64,000 nucleotides of DNA from contig CAWCBG010000004.1 in assembly GCA_963793845.1 (NCBI GenBank), positions 462,980-526,979 of the forward strand, in the 5' to 3' direction. The DNA is from CAWCBG01 sp963793845. GTDB taxonomy: Bacteria; Acidobacteriota; Terriglobia; Terriglobales; Acidobacteriaceae. Position 1 is the stretch's first letter. Each line of letters begins with the position of its first letter. The position numbers and the translations under genes are program-made. Under the pieces are notes generated by a model, which searched no databases, was not told the origin of the DNA, and saw only the letters and a program-made list of their open reading frames with translations. Below are positions 25,779-35,482 of the stretch, one piece after another.

Positions 25779-27546
25779 ATGCATCGCTGGTCCAAACTGT
25801 TCATTCCCACGCTGCGCGAGGCCCCGGCCGACGCCGAGGTCGCCAGCCACAAGTTCCTTGTCCGCGCCGGATACATTCGGCAGCTCGCCGCCGGGCTTTA
25901 TTCGTTCATATTTCTGGGCAACCGCTCGATGGTCAAGATCGCCAACATCGTGCGCGAGGAGATGGACCGCATCGGCCAGGAATTCTACCTCCCGGCGCTG
26001 CATCCGCGCGAACTTTGGGAGGCCAGCGGCCGCTGGCAGCTCATGGGCGACAACATGTTCCGGTTGAAAGACCGCAGCGGACGCGACCTGTGCCTGGGCA
26101 TGACCGAAGAAGAGGTTATGACCGAAATCGCGCGCAAGGAACTGCGCAGCTACAAGCAGTTGCCGCAGATCTGGTACCAGATCCAGTCGAAGTTTCGCGA
26201 CGAGCCGCGGCCAAAGTCAGGCCTGCTGCGGGTACGCCAGTTCATGATGAAGGACTGCGTACTCCTTCGATCTCGATCCGGCCGGACTCGATGTCAGCTA
26301 CCAGAAGCACTACGAGACCTACTGCCGCATCTTCGACCGCTGCGGCCTGAAATACGTCGTGGTCGAGGCCCACTCGGGCGCGATGGGCGGTTCGCAGTCG
26401 CATGAGTTCATGGTCTACACCGATGCCGGCGAAGACCTGGTCGCGAGCTGTGCGAGCTGCGGCTACGCGGCGAACCTCGAGAAGGCCACGTCACGGCTCG
26501 ACCCGGTCGAGGACCTCGCCCCATCCGGCGATGGCCAGCCGGAACTGGTCCACACACCGGGGCAGAAGACAATCGAAGACGTGGCGCGCTTTCTCGGCGT
26601 TTCGCCAAAAAACAAGATCAAGACCCTGGCCTACATGATGACCGAGAGCACGGACGCCAAGACCAGACAGGTGCGCACGCGGGCGCTCGTCGTGCTGATG
26701 CGTGGCGATCACATGCTGAACGAGGCCAAGCTGTCGGGAGCCATCGGCGGCAAGGAATACCGGCCGATGCAAGAAGAGGAGATTCAGCAGCTCTTCAACT
26801 CGCCCGCGGGTTACCTCGGCCCGCTAAAAATCGAGTGGGCCAAGGATGAGAAAGATGCGTCCAAGCCTCTGCTGCTTGTCGAAGAGGCGCTGCGTGGCCG
26901 CAAGAACCTTATTGGCGGCGCGAACGTCGACGAATACCACGTCAAGAACCTGACGCCGGGCGAAACCTTCCATCCGACGGCATACGCTGACTTGCGCAAC
27001 GCGGTCGAAGGCGAAGGCTGCCCCAACTGCGGCCATCCGCTCAAGCTCGGCAAGGCCGTGGAGATCGGCCACATCTTCAAGCTGGGCTACAAATACTCCG
27101 AGTCCATGGGCGCGCGGGTGCTCGACCCCAACGGCAAGGAAGTCACGCTGATCATGGGCAGCTACGGCATCGGCCTGGAGCGCATCCTTACCGCCTCGAT
27201 CGAGCAGAGCAACGACGCCAATGGTTTCTGGTTACCCGTCAGTATTGCGCCGTTCGAGGTCATTATCACTCCGACCAACACCGCCGATGCCGCGATCAAC
27301 AGCGGCGCAGAGAAGATTGCGCAAGACCTGGAGAACGCCGGGTTCGATGTCCTGCTTGACGACCGCGACGAGCGGCCGGGCGTGAAGTTCAAGGATGCCG
27401 ACCTGGTGGGCATTCCTTACCGCATCAATGTCGGCAAGAAGCTGGCCGAGGGACTCGTGGAAGTCGTTACCCGCAGCACCAGCACGCGCGACGATGTGGC
27501 GACCGCGGGCGTTGTGGAGCACATGAAGAAGCAGTTGGGGAGATAA
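25779..27546 (+). CDS. proS: Prolyl-tRNA synthetase (one frameshift)
   Basis: The gene starts at ATG 25779 and reads in one frame to about 26256, then continues one base out of step to the stop at 27546, giving about 588 residues. Class II motifs are present on both sides: motif 1 near GQEFYLPALHPRELW, motif 2 near PRPKSGLLRVRQF, and motif 3 in GSYGIGLERIL. The insertion (INS) domain includes the YbaK-like KTLAYMM region, and the anticodon-binding domain follows with ISIAPFEVIITPTN-like sequence and DDRDERPGVKFKDADLVGIPYRI. It charges tRNA-Pro. The shift falls in AAGGACTGCGTAC at about 26250-26262, where dropping one T restores KDAYSFDLDPAGLDV. As proS is essential, a sequence error is likely. 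Confidence 0.9.
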
Positions 27547-27636
27547 AGATTTGCGGGTCGGGTAGATCTGGCCTTCAGACCGGCGTTATGCCCGTAAGTT
27601 GACCTTTCTGCGGCAGTGGCCATCTACGATGGCCGG

Positions 27637-28221
27637 CTAATCGCTCGCTGCTATTCCTTGATCTTTCCCCGCCAACCCCAGCTCGCCAGCAATGCTCTTC
27701 ATCGCTTCAATGCAGAATGCAATGTGCTCATCCAGGTCGACTCCCAACCCGGCAGCGCCGTTGATGATGTCCTCGCGGCTCACCGAGCGGGCGAAGGCTT
27801 TGTCCTTCATCCGCTTGCGAACGGATTTCGCATCCACTTCCGCCAGCGACTTGTTGGGCTTGACCAGAGCAGTCGCGGTGATGAATCCCGCCAGCTCGTC
27901 GCAGGCAAACAGCGACTTCTCCAGAGCCGAGTCGCGGGTCACGCCGGTGTAGTCGGCGTGCGACAGGATGGCACGGCGAACTTCTTCGTCGACGCCACGC
28001 TCCTCCAGGATGGCATTGCCTTTATACGGATGATCGTCAAGACTAGGATATTTCTCGTAGTCAAAGTCGTGAATGAGTCCCACCACGCCCCAACGTTCTT
28101 CGTCGCAGCCGAACTTGCGCGCATAGGCACGCATGCAGGCCTCCACTGCGAGCGCATGTTTGCGAAGACTTTCTGATTGGGTGAACTCAGTTAGTAAACC
28201 CCACGCATCGGAGCGCGTCAT
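27637..28221 (-). CDS. HD-domain hydrolase
   Basis: The frame opens at 28344, but ATG 28221 follows an excellent AGGAGAA and gives 194 residues starting MTRSDAWGLLTEFTQSESLRKHALAVEACMRAYARKFG. The metal site is visible: H23 in LRKHALAVE, H50-D51 in GLIHDFDYEKYP and further conserved residues AILSHADYTG. HD proteins of this type hydrolyse phosphate esters such as nucleotides or cyclic nucleotides. The substrate is unknown. Members with this length are often annotated as a predicted metal-dependent phosphohydrolase. It is convergent with proS. Confidence 0.8.
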   Translation of the reverse strand: MTRSDAWGLLTEFTQSESLRKHALAVEACMRAYARKFGCDEERWGVVGLIHDFDYEKYPSLDDHPYKGNAILEERGVDEEVRRAILSHADYTGVTRDSALEKSLFACDELAGFITATALVKPNKSLAEVDAKSVRKRMKDKAFARSVSREDIINGAAGLGVDLDEHIAFCIEAMKSIAGELGLAGKDQGIAASD

Positions 28222-28428
28222 TCCGTGTTTCTCCTGTTTATTTGCGGATTTCTTCGGCTGTGTTGGGAACGCCACCCGGAATTTGCACAGCTTTTTAGGC
28301 TTTCGCCTCTCTATCCTCTTGACTCCAGCAAACGTATGCTCCAAAGTACGACTTAGTGGTGATGACCCTCAAGCGTTATTAGCTGAGAGTATTCCACTGG
28401 TGCCTGCTCTGGCACTCCCAAATGTGTA

Positions 28429-28965
28429 ATGGCCACGACTCTCGCACCCGTAGATTCCCGGGAAGTGGTGAGATGCGACCAATGTCATCTCGTCCAGTTC
28501 AAAACAGTCAACAGCCTTTGCCGTCGCTGCCGCACTTCGCTGGACGAGGATGAACCTGAACCAATCCTCACGCAAGCTGAGCCGGCGGAACAACACGACA
28601 CTAACGATCGTTCTCAGGTATGTGTGGCACACGCGATCCGCTCCTTGCGGTTGCGGAATAACTTGAGCCAGCGCCAACTTGCGTTGCGCATGGGAGTGCC
28701 CCGTACCTACGTCTCGAAGATCGAGAACGAAAAAGCCACGCCAACCCTTTCGTCTTTGTCGCGACTGGCGGACGCGCTAACGGTAAGCGTGCCGGATTTG
28801 TTGCGCGCCTGCGGTCCATCGCGCGAAGACGAGGTTAATGAACTGCTTGCGGACCCGTTCCTCGCTGAACTGGCCACCTGCACTTCGAAGTTGAATACCA
28901 TGCAACTGTCCAGCGTGCTGGCCCAGGTGCGCGACATGGTCATGCATCCACGACGCGGGGCGTAA
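28429..28965 (+). CDS. Xre-family regulator with N-terminal zinc ribbon
   Basis: The 178-residue protein begins with a short zinc-ribbon-like module: CDQC at 16-19 and CRRC at 31-34. A linker rich in acidic residues follows. The helix-turn-helix lies at about 69-121 (IRSLRLRNNLSQRQLALRMGVPRTYVSKIENEKATPTLSSLSRLADALTV) with textbook Xre spacing. The C-terminal 40 residues are helical and may dimerise. The start ATG 28429 lies without a strong ribosome-binding site. Its target is unknown. A GC-rich terminator follows the stop, marking a monocistronic unit. Confidence 0.8.
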   Translation: MATTLAPVDSREVVRCDQCHLVQFKTVNSLCRRCRTSLDEDEPEPILTQAEPAEQHDTNDRSQVCVAHAIRSLRLRNNLSQRQLALRMGVPRTYVSKIENEKATPTLSSLSRLADALTVSVPDLLRACGPSREDEVNELLADPFLAELATCTSKLNTMQLSSVLAQVRDMVMHPRRGA

Positions 28966-28987
28966 CATTTTCCAAGCTGACACTGGA

Positions 28988-29017
28988 ATGCCGAGGCAAG
29001 GAGCCTCGGCATTTTTC
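28988..29017 (+). terminator. Rho-independent terminator after the Xre gene
   Basis: ATGCCGAGGC pairs perfectly with GCCTCGGCAT around a 5-base loop, followed by TTTTTC. It starts 22 bp after the stop and also faces the convergent S53 gene. Confidence 0.85.
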
Positions 29018-29066
29018 TTGTTGACAGGGCCTGCGCGGGGTACGGCCGTTTGAGTTTCGCTCCGGC

Positions 29067-32000
29067 CTAGTGAGGACAGGCATTGGTCGGGTCACTCACC
29101 AGGAACGTCGCGGTCTCTCCACTGCCGCTGCTGTCGTTGTGCTCGCTGAAGCGGTTCAGCCCGGTATTGCCATCCTGAAGCGTCTTCGTGCCGGTCAACT
29201 TCAGCTCACAGGCCGCCTGTGCGCTGTTGAATGGCGGATTGAACAGGCTGACATTCAGGGCGGTCATGTCCCAGTTGTCTGCGGTACACCCAAAGGAGTA
29301 GTCCTCATGGATCGTCAGAGTGACGCCCTTGATGCCTTGACTTTGCGTCAGCGTCACGCCGCTCGGGATGGGAAAATCAATGGGAGGTGTCGTGGTGTTG
29401 TTGTCCCACTTCTCGTCCGTGCCCGTAGGTTTCAAAGTGACGGTGAAGCTTGTGCCATCCTGCAGCAGTACGGCGGCCGTCAGCCCTGTGCCTCCGCATC
29501 CGCAGCAGTGATTGTTCCTCAGGTCATCTCCGCCCGTCGAGATTACGAAGCGGATCAAATCCAGCGGCTGGTTGGGAGTGAGCGGAGTCACGGTCGAAAG
29601 CTGCTGGATGAGCCCGCAACTCGGCGAGCCCCATCCGGTCGTCAGATCGTATCCAGTCACGGACTTGAATCCGCTGCCAAAGCCGTTGGCATTGCTCACT
29701 CCATCGGCGACGTCATTGAAACAAGCTTTGTAGAGATCGGTGCTCAGGCCGCTGGTCAGTCCGATGTCGTACAACGTCGTGTTGAGGAAGCCAGCCAGTC
29801 CTGCGCTATTGTTCTGGCTGGCCTGGTTCGCCAGCGCGATGAAGCCTGCCCACAGGGGAGCGGCCAGGCTGGTTCCCGAAGGCGTGGTCGCTGCGCCGTT
29901 GAAAATGATCTCTGGATTCGCGGCCAGCATGGCAACATCAGGATAATTGCGCCACTGCGTTGAGCCTCCGTTCGACGCCATGCTGACGCCCTTCTGGTAG
30001 TCGGGCAGCGGAACGCCGCTGCCGCAACAGAGCGTCTGCGGCCAGCAATAACATCCCTGGGCCGGAACGTTGAAGATGTTGCCCCCGCCCTTGTTGTTGC
30101 CGTCCATAATTCCGCCGCCGGTTACGCCGAAGCCCTGGGATGCGGGAAAGAAGTTCCAGGTCGTGTCCCCCGCATAGTAAGGATTTGGGTACACCGTTGC
30201 CGGAAAGGGAGTGGTCAGCGGATTTGTATTTAGAAAAGTACCGCCGACCAAAGTCTGGTTATCCATGTCCAGATTGCCTTGGGGATCGCCGATATCTCCG
30301 AAATCCCCGGAGGCTGTGAGGAAGGAGACGCCTTGGGCAGCCATTTCATCGAGCGCCTGCTGCGAGTTGTCGCTCCTCCCGAAGCCGAGCGAGCAACTGG
30401 CCACCGTGAGCGGCGGGTTCGACGTCGCCATGTTGTGCAGAATGTCATCCAGGTGGCCGGTAATTCCACTGCTTCCCTGGAAGAAAAGAATCTTGGCGTT
30501 GGGAGCCATGGCCTGCACCAGCTCGACATCCAGCGTCGCTTCCAAGGCGCTGTTGGCCGCGGGATTGCCGCCTTCGGTCTGGACGATCGCAGGGAAGGTC
30601 GCCGGGTTCAGTGGCGGCGACTGCAAAGCGAAGTAGCTTGAGATATCGGAATTCTTGAAGGAAGCGAAGTCCACAATGCCCACTACCTGGCCGGTGCCGT
30701 CGAGCTTTTGGCAACTCGATCCTACGCCTAAGTAAGCGTTGCGCAGGTCCGTAGCACGATAGCTTGTCCCACACGAAGCTCCCGGACAACCGCCGGTGCC
30801 CTTCACTGCGGCGTGGCGCGGAAGCACGAAATCGTTGAATCCGCTGATGTGCAGAATTGGAACGCTAAGATCGAGCGACGGGTCACGATCGACCGTCACG
30901 AACTTGCTGCCGTCCTGGCGCAAGCCGGTAGTTGAGATTGACATAGAGAGCCTGCTCAATTTGCTCAGCCGTTCCGCTGACGCTGAGCAGCAGATTGTTG
31001 GGATAGGTCGCCGTGACGGTCATGCCGTGAGTGTTCTTTGCCCAATCCTGAACCGCCTGGTAGTCGGAGACCGTCGCCCCGTAGGTGGCATAGAACTGAG
31101 GCTGGGTCACATATTTGCGAAAGTTGGGACTCTTCGGATCCGAGACCTGCTTGATGAGCGTTTTCAAGCCTGCCGCATCGCGTACTGGCAATCCGATCGC
31201 CAGGTACACCGTCGTGTCGGCAGGAACAGGACCCACCAGAGGAGCCAAATCCGATCCCGGATCGATCGCGAAGTAGCCGTGGAGCCGCTGCGAACCTTGC
31301 TGTTCAGAAGCGGAGGCCGGGAAGCCACTCTCGAACTCCACCTCAACATGTTCCCCGAGAACGATGTCGGAGGCAGCAAAGGCGCCTTTGCCACCCGACT
31401 CCTCGGCCATCCAGATAGTCCCGTGAGGAGCGGCCAGAAGCGCGTGAATGTGGGCCTCTTTGTCCAGGCTGACGATCGTCGTTGGCGTCAATCGGCTGGT
31501 GGGCGGCCCCATCGCGGGATCATCGATGGTGACGGGATCGCTGCCCGCGACGCTGATCGTGAAGTCTTTGGCCTTCGCGTCGTCCCAGTGCGGTTCGATT
31601 CTGGCGTGACTGCCCATCTGCAGCCCATGGATGATCCGCACATCCAGTCCGTTGACTCGCGTATCCGCATTGCCGCGTTCACCTAAGAGCTTGGAATCCT
31701 CATCCATCTTCACGCTGGCGAAGGTGTACCTGCCTGCCGCCAAATTGAGTGTGCTGTGTTCATGCAGGACGACTGTCCCATATGTTCCCGGCTGCAACGA
31801 TTGGGTTTGATGTTCGGGAACATTCACGTCCGATCCTGAACCAGAGGCAAAAGCCAGCGGCAGCGCGGGCATGTCAGCGGCGGGGAATTTGCCTTGCGGG
31901 CCGACTTCCGTGTCTTTGACGCGTTGCAGGGCGTTCGTCCAGAGCTGCTTCACCTCCGCGTCACTCTTGAGCGCCGTCGACGGCGAGAACGCGTTGCCGC

Positions 32001-32235
32001 ACTTGCCATGCTCCTCCAGTCGCAGTTGTGCCTTAGCATCCTGCACGGGTGCGATTGCGGTGCGGACGCCAACATCGCCGCCTTCCGTGTGGCTGCGATG
32101 CCCAATCTCGATACTGCGTTCGGCGTAGAGCACAAACTGACCGATCTGCGGTTTCGGTCCAGGCTCGCGGGGAGGCTGCGCCTGCAAATTGACAGCAAGC
32201 CATGCGAACTGGAGAAACAACAACGCTGTTTTCAT
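29067..32235 (-). CDS. Secreted S53-family (sedolisin/kumamolisin-like) peptidase (one frameshift)
   Basis: Two overlapping frames, 30883-32247 and 29067-30959, join near 30919-30926 (an extra base in CGGCTTGCGCC) into one product of about 1055 residues. The preferred start is ATG 32235 after GGCAGGA, giving a signal peptide (KTALLFLQFAWLAVNLQAQ). Next comes an unusual N-terminal region of about 300 residues of unknown fold. The pro-kumamolisin activation domain follows (AIGLPVRDAAGLKTLIKQ...YGATVSDY), then the catalytic domain. The E-D pair is in SALEATLDVELV, the oxyanion aspartate in TASGDFGD, and the nucleophile serine in GTSLAAP. A C-terminal extension follows the DLTTGWGSP calcium region. 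Such serine-carboxyl peptidases work at acid pH outside the cell, fitting an acid-soil bacterium. Confidence 0.85.
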
Positions 32236-32480
32236 TTCCTGCCTCATTTCCGTTCATCCGAGGGCTGACCGCGTCCCACATTCGAGAGCCGCTCGTGAGG
32301 GTAGTTACGTCGGGCGGCTAATCGTTTCACTGGGTTCTGAGAGAATCAGCGAATTGAAGACGTGACGACGCACGCCGGGGCGGCCTCGGCGTGGTAAACC
32401 CGCACAGGATTCGCCAGGAGCCTTTCGTTGCAACCCCTTCTGTCCGTATGCTACTTTCAAGTGTTGGCTAGAGGTACGCT

Positions 32481-33272
32481 TTGCGCGCACAAGTGCCCGC
32501 TGGGCTGAACCGCAAAGAGGCCGAGATCTTCTCCCGCCTCGATCCGGAGCGGTTACCCCACCACATCGCCATCATCATGGACGGGAATGGCCGCTGGGCC
32601 AAACGCCGCCATCTGCCTCGCATTGCGGGTCACCGCTCGGGGGTGGCCGCAGTACGTTCCACGGTGGAGACCTCCGCCCGCATCGGCCTCCCTGCCCTGA
32701 CGCTCTACTCTTTCTCCGCCGAAAACTGGAAGCGTCCCAAGGGAGAGGTCAGCTACCTGATGAACCTGCTGCGCCGCTACCTCAAGATGGAATTGCCGAC
32801 GCTGATGCAGAACAACATCCGCCTGCAGTACATCGGCCGTCAGCACGAACTTCCACAAGAGGTGCAGGAGCGGATGGCGTGGGCGCGCGAGACCACCGAA
32901 AACAATACCGGCATGGTGCTCACGCTCGCCCTGAACTACAGCTCTCGGACCGAGCTGGTAGATTCGTTCAGCGCGATGCTGCGCGAGGCCTCACGAAATG
33001 GCGGCGTAGAGCACTTACGAGTCGACGAGAAGACCATCGCGCGCCATCTTTACACGCGAGGTTTGCCCGAACTGGATCTGCTGATCCGCACCAGTGGCGA
33101 GATGCGGCTCAGCAACTTTCTTTTGTGGCAAGCCGCGTATGCCGAAATCTTCGTGACCGACACCCTTTGGCCCGACTTCCGGGGAACACAACTGCTCGAG
33201 GCCATTGAGGCCTTTCAGAAGCGCGAGCGCCGATTCGGTGGTCTTGGCAGCGACAACGGAAGCGCCTCGTGA
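32481..33272 (+). CDS. uppS: Undecaprenyl diphosphate synthase (cis-prenyltransferase)
   Basis: The 263-residue enzyme has the hallmark HHIAIIMDGNGRWAKRR at about 27-43, with the catalytic aspartate in MDGNGR, SFSAENWKRP near 86-95, and LLIRTSGEMRLSNFLLWQAAYAEI near 204-227. It condenses eight isopentenyl units onto farnesyl diphosphate, yielding the lipid carrier for peptidoglycan and for the exopolysaccharide made by the operon at 3.4-20 kb. The start is TTG 32481 following GAGGT; GTG 32493 is possible. It opens the block uppS-cdsA-dxr-rseP, overlapping cdsA by four bases. Confidence 0.93.
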   Translation: MRAQVPAGLNRKEAEIFSRLDPERLPHHIAIIMDGNGRWAKRRHLPRIAGHRSGVAAVRSTVETSARIGLPALTLYSFSAENWKRPKGEVSYLMNLLRRYLKMELPTLMQNNIRLQYIGRQHELPQEVQERMAWARETTENNTGMVLTLALNYSSRTELVDSFSAMLREASRNGGVEHLRVDEKTIARHLYTRGLPELDLLIRTSGEMRLSNFLLWQAAYAEIFVTDTLWPDFRGTQLLEAIEAFQKRERRFGGLGSDNGSAS

Positions 33273-34234
33273 AGCGGGTTCTGACCGCAGTCATCCTGAT
33301 TCCCCTGGTTGTGATCGCGTTGTTTCGCACCCCGCTGTGGTTGTTCACCTTACTGGTCCTCGGCGTGGCGCTACTGGCCGCGCGCGAGTATCTGGACATC
33401 GCCCTGGCCAACGGACTGGTGCCGTTCCGCCGGCTCAGCTATTTGTTCGTTGCCTGCGTCTTCCTGGTCACGTTTTCTCTCGGTGAGATGTCGGCCAACA
33501 ACTACGGACTGTCCATCTCGCTGACGGTCGCTTCGTTTGGCGCTGCCGCGCTCTTGTTGCTGATCGCTTCGCCATTCCTGCTGCTCGTCGCCGGCATGCG
33601 GCGCGCCGAGATGTCGCGGTCGCTGCCGGATGCGGCCACTTCGTTTCTGCTGATCCCGTATGTCGCCCTCGCGCTGGCGTCGATGGTGCTGGTGCGCTCG
33701 TATCCTAACGGAGCGCTGTTTCTGTTGTTCACCATGCTGCTGGTTTGGACCGGCGATACCGCCGCCTATTATGTCGGACGCGCTTTCGGGAAACACAAGC
33801 TGGCGCCGCGCATCAGCCCCGGCAAGACCTGGGAAGGAACGATTGCTTCCACCGTGAGCGCGGTCCTGGTTGCATTGCTACTCTTCCATTTCCTGACGCC
33901 GATCTACAATGCCTTGAGTGCCATCCACCTGATAGCGCCTGCGGGATACACTTCCTATCGCTGGATGGCAGGTCAGGCAACTCCATTCCCTACTCCACCG
34001 CTTTGGGTTGTCCTTTTGTTCGCGGTTTGCGTCAACGTAGCCGCGCAGCTCGGCGACCTCGTAGAATCAATGTTGAAGCGCGGCGGCGGCGTGAAGGATT
34101 CCGGAACCCTTCTTCCCGGCCATGGCGGAGTGCTGGACCGGATCGATGCGTTACTTTTCGCCATGCCGGTTGGCTGGTTCTTCTACTATGCGCTGCTGGG
34201 AAAGTATTTTCGCGGGATACCGTATTTCGGCTAG
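33269..34234 (+). CDS. cdsA: Phosphatidate cytidylyltransferase
   Basis: The GTG start at 33269 overlaps the uppS stop. The 321-residue membrane protein has eight or so helices and the CDP-diglyceride synthase signature close to its C-terminus (SMLKRGGGVKDSGTLLPGHGGVLDRIDALL, with the two essential aspartates). GDTAAYYVGRAFGKHKLAPRISPGKTWEGT forms the other conserved part. It converts phosphatidic acid and CTP into CDP-diacylglycerol, the precursor of all phospholipids. Gene order uppS-cdsA-dxr-rseP is widespread in bacteria, which supports the assignment. Confidence 0.94.
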   Translation: MKRVLTAVILIPLVVIALFRTPLWLFTLLVLGVALLAAREYLDIALANGLVPFRRLSYLFVACVFLVTFSLGEMSANNYGLSISLTVASFGAAALLLLIASPFLLLVAGMRRAEMSRSLPDAATSFLLIPYVALALASMVLVRSYPNGALFLLFTMLLVWTGDTAAYYVGRAFGKHKLAPRISPGKTWEGTIASTVSAVLVALLLFHFLTPIYNALSAIHLIAPAGYTSYRWMAGQATPFPTPPLWVVLLFAVCVNVAAQLGDLVESMLKRGGGVKDSGTLLPGHGGVLDRIDALLFAMPVGWFFYYALLGKYFRGIPYFG

Positions 34235-34249
34235 CCTGCCATCTTGGAA

Positions 34250-35474
34250 ATGAAACGCATCGCCATCCTCGGCTCCACTGGCTCCATCGGCAAGAGCACC
34301 CTCAACCTCGTTGAGACTTTTCCTGACCGCTTCGCCGTCGTGACCATGGCAGCGGGCAACAACGTGGAACTGGCCTTCGAGCAGGCACGACGCTGGCGTC
34401 CCCAGGTGCTCTCCATGGCGACCGCCGAGGCCGCACAACAGGTTTCCGACCGGCTGAAACAGAGCGGCCTCAATCAGGCGATCGAGGTGGTCAACGGATC
34501 AGCCGGCACGGTGAAGAGTCGCCACCCACCCTGACGCCGACTTCGTGGTCAGTGCCATTGTTGGGGTTGCCGGACTGGAAGCGACCTACGAGGCAGTCAA
34601 GGCCGGAAAGTCAGTCGGGCTCGCCAACAAAGAATGCGTGGTGGCTGCGGGCGACCTCATCGTTACCGAAGCGCGACGCCAAGGCAAGCCGCTGCTGCCC
34701 ATCGACAGCGAGCACAATGCGATTCACCAGTGCATGCGCGGCGGACGCCGCCAAGAAGTCGAACGGGTCTGGCTGACTGCGTCCGGCGGTCCCTTCCTGC
34801 ACACTCCCCAGGCTGACTTTGCCAACATTACGATCGAGCAGGCGTTGAATCATCCCACCTGGAAGATGGGGCGCCGCATCACTATCGATTCGGCAACCCT
34901 GATGAACAAAGGCTTCGAGGTGATCGAGGCGTGCCGTTTGTTCGACATGCCGCCAAGCCAGGTGAGCGTACTGGTTCATCCGCAGAGCACCATTCACTCC
35001 ATGGTTGAGTTCGTGGACGGGAGCCTGCTGGCTCAACTGTCCGTAACCGACATGCGGTTACCCATTCTCTACGCGCTCACCTACCCCGACAGAATCGAAT
35101 CGGATCTGCGCTTCCCGGTGAATGAGCTGCGGCGGCTGGATTTCAGCCCGCCAGACTTCGGCAAATTTCCCTGTTTACGTTTGGCCTATGAAGCCGTCGA
35201 AGCGGGGGGGGCCAAAACCATCGCGCTCAATGCAGCAGACGAGGTAGCCGTGGCAGCCTTCCTCGAGGGCGGTATTGGTTTTGAGCAGATTCCAGTTACA
35301 ATAGAAATGGTTCTAGATGAAACGTCTGCGCGTGTTCCGGAATCTATAGAAGAGGTTTTGAACATCGATGCGGAAGCGCGCCGTCAAGCCCGCACTCATA
35401 TCCAGAACCTGAGCCCGCAAGACGCCTTCGCCCGGACGCCTTCGACGGCACGACATAAGTCTTTCCCCCAGTAA
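34250..35474 (+). CDS. dxr: 1-deoxy-D-xylulose-5-phosphate reductoisomerase (one frameshift)
   Basis: ATG 34250 is preferred (MKRIAILGSTGSIGKSTL); TTG 34244 is two codons upstream. The first frame ends at 34534 after VKSRHPP, while the protein continues in the frame shifted by one base (VATHPDADFVVSAIVGVAGL) to 35474, about 407 residues in all. The NADPH motif GSTGSIG is at 8-14, the metal-binding block PIDSEHNAI is intact, and the substrate loop ITIDSATLMNKGFEVIEA and HPQSTIHSMVE follow. It catalyses the second step of the MEP isoprenoid pathway, feeding uppS. The shift lies at about 34513-34518. As the enzyme is essential where no mevalonate pathway exists, an error in the sequence is likely. 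Confidence 0.9.
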
Positions 35475-35482
35475 AGAGGTAT

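Noticed and set aside
30796..31686. Plus-strand open frame of 296 residues
   Set aside because: Opposite the S53 peptidase; no homology and arginine-rich.
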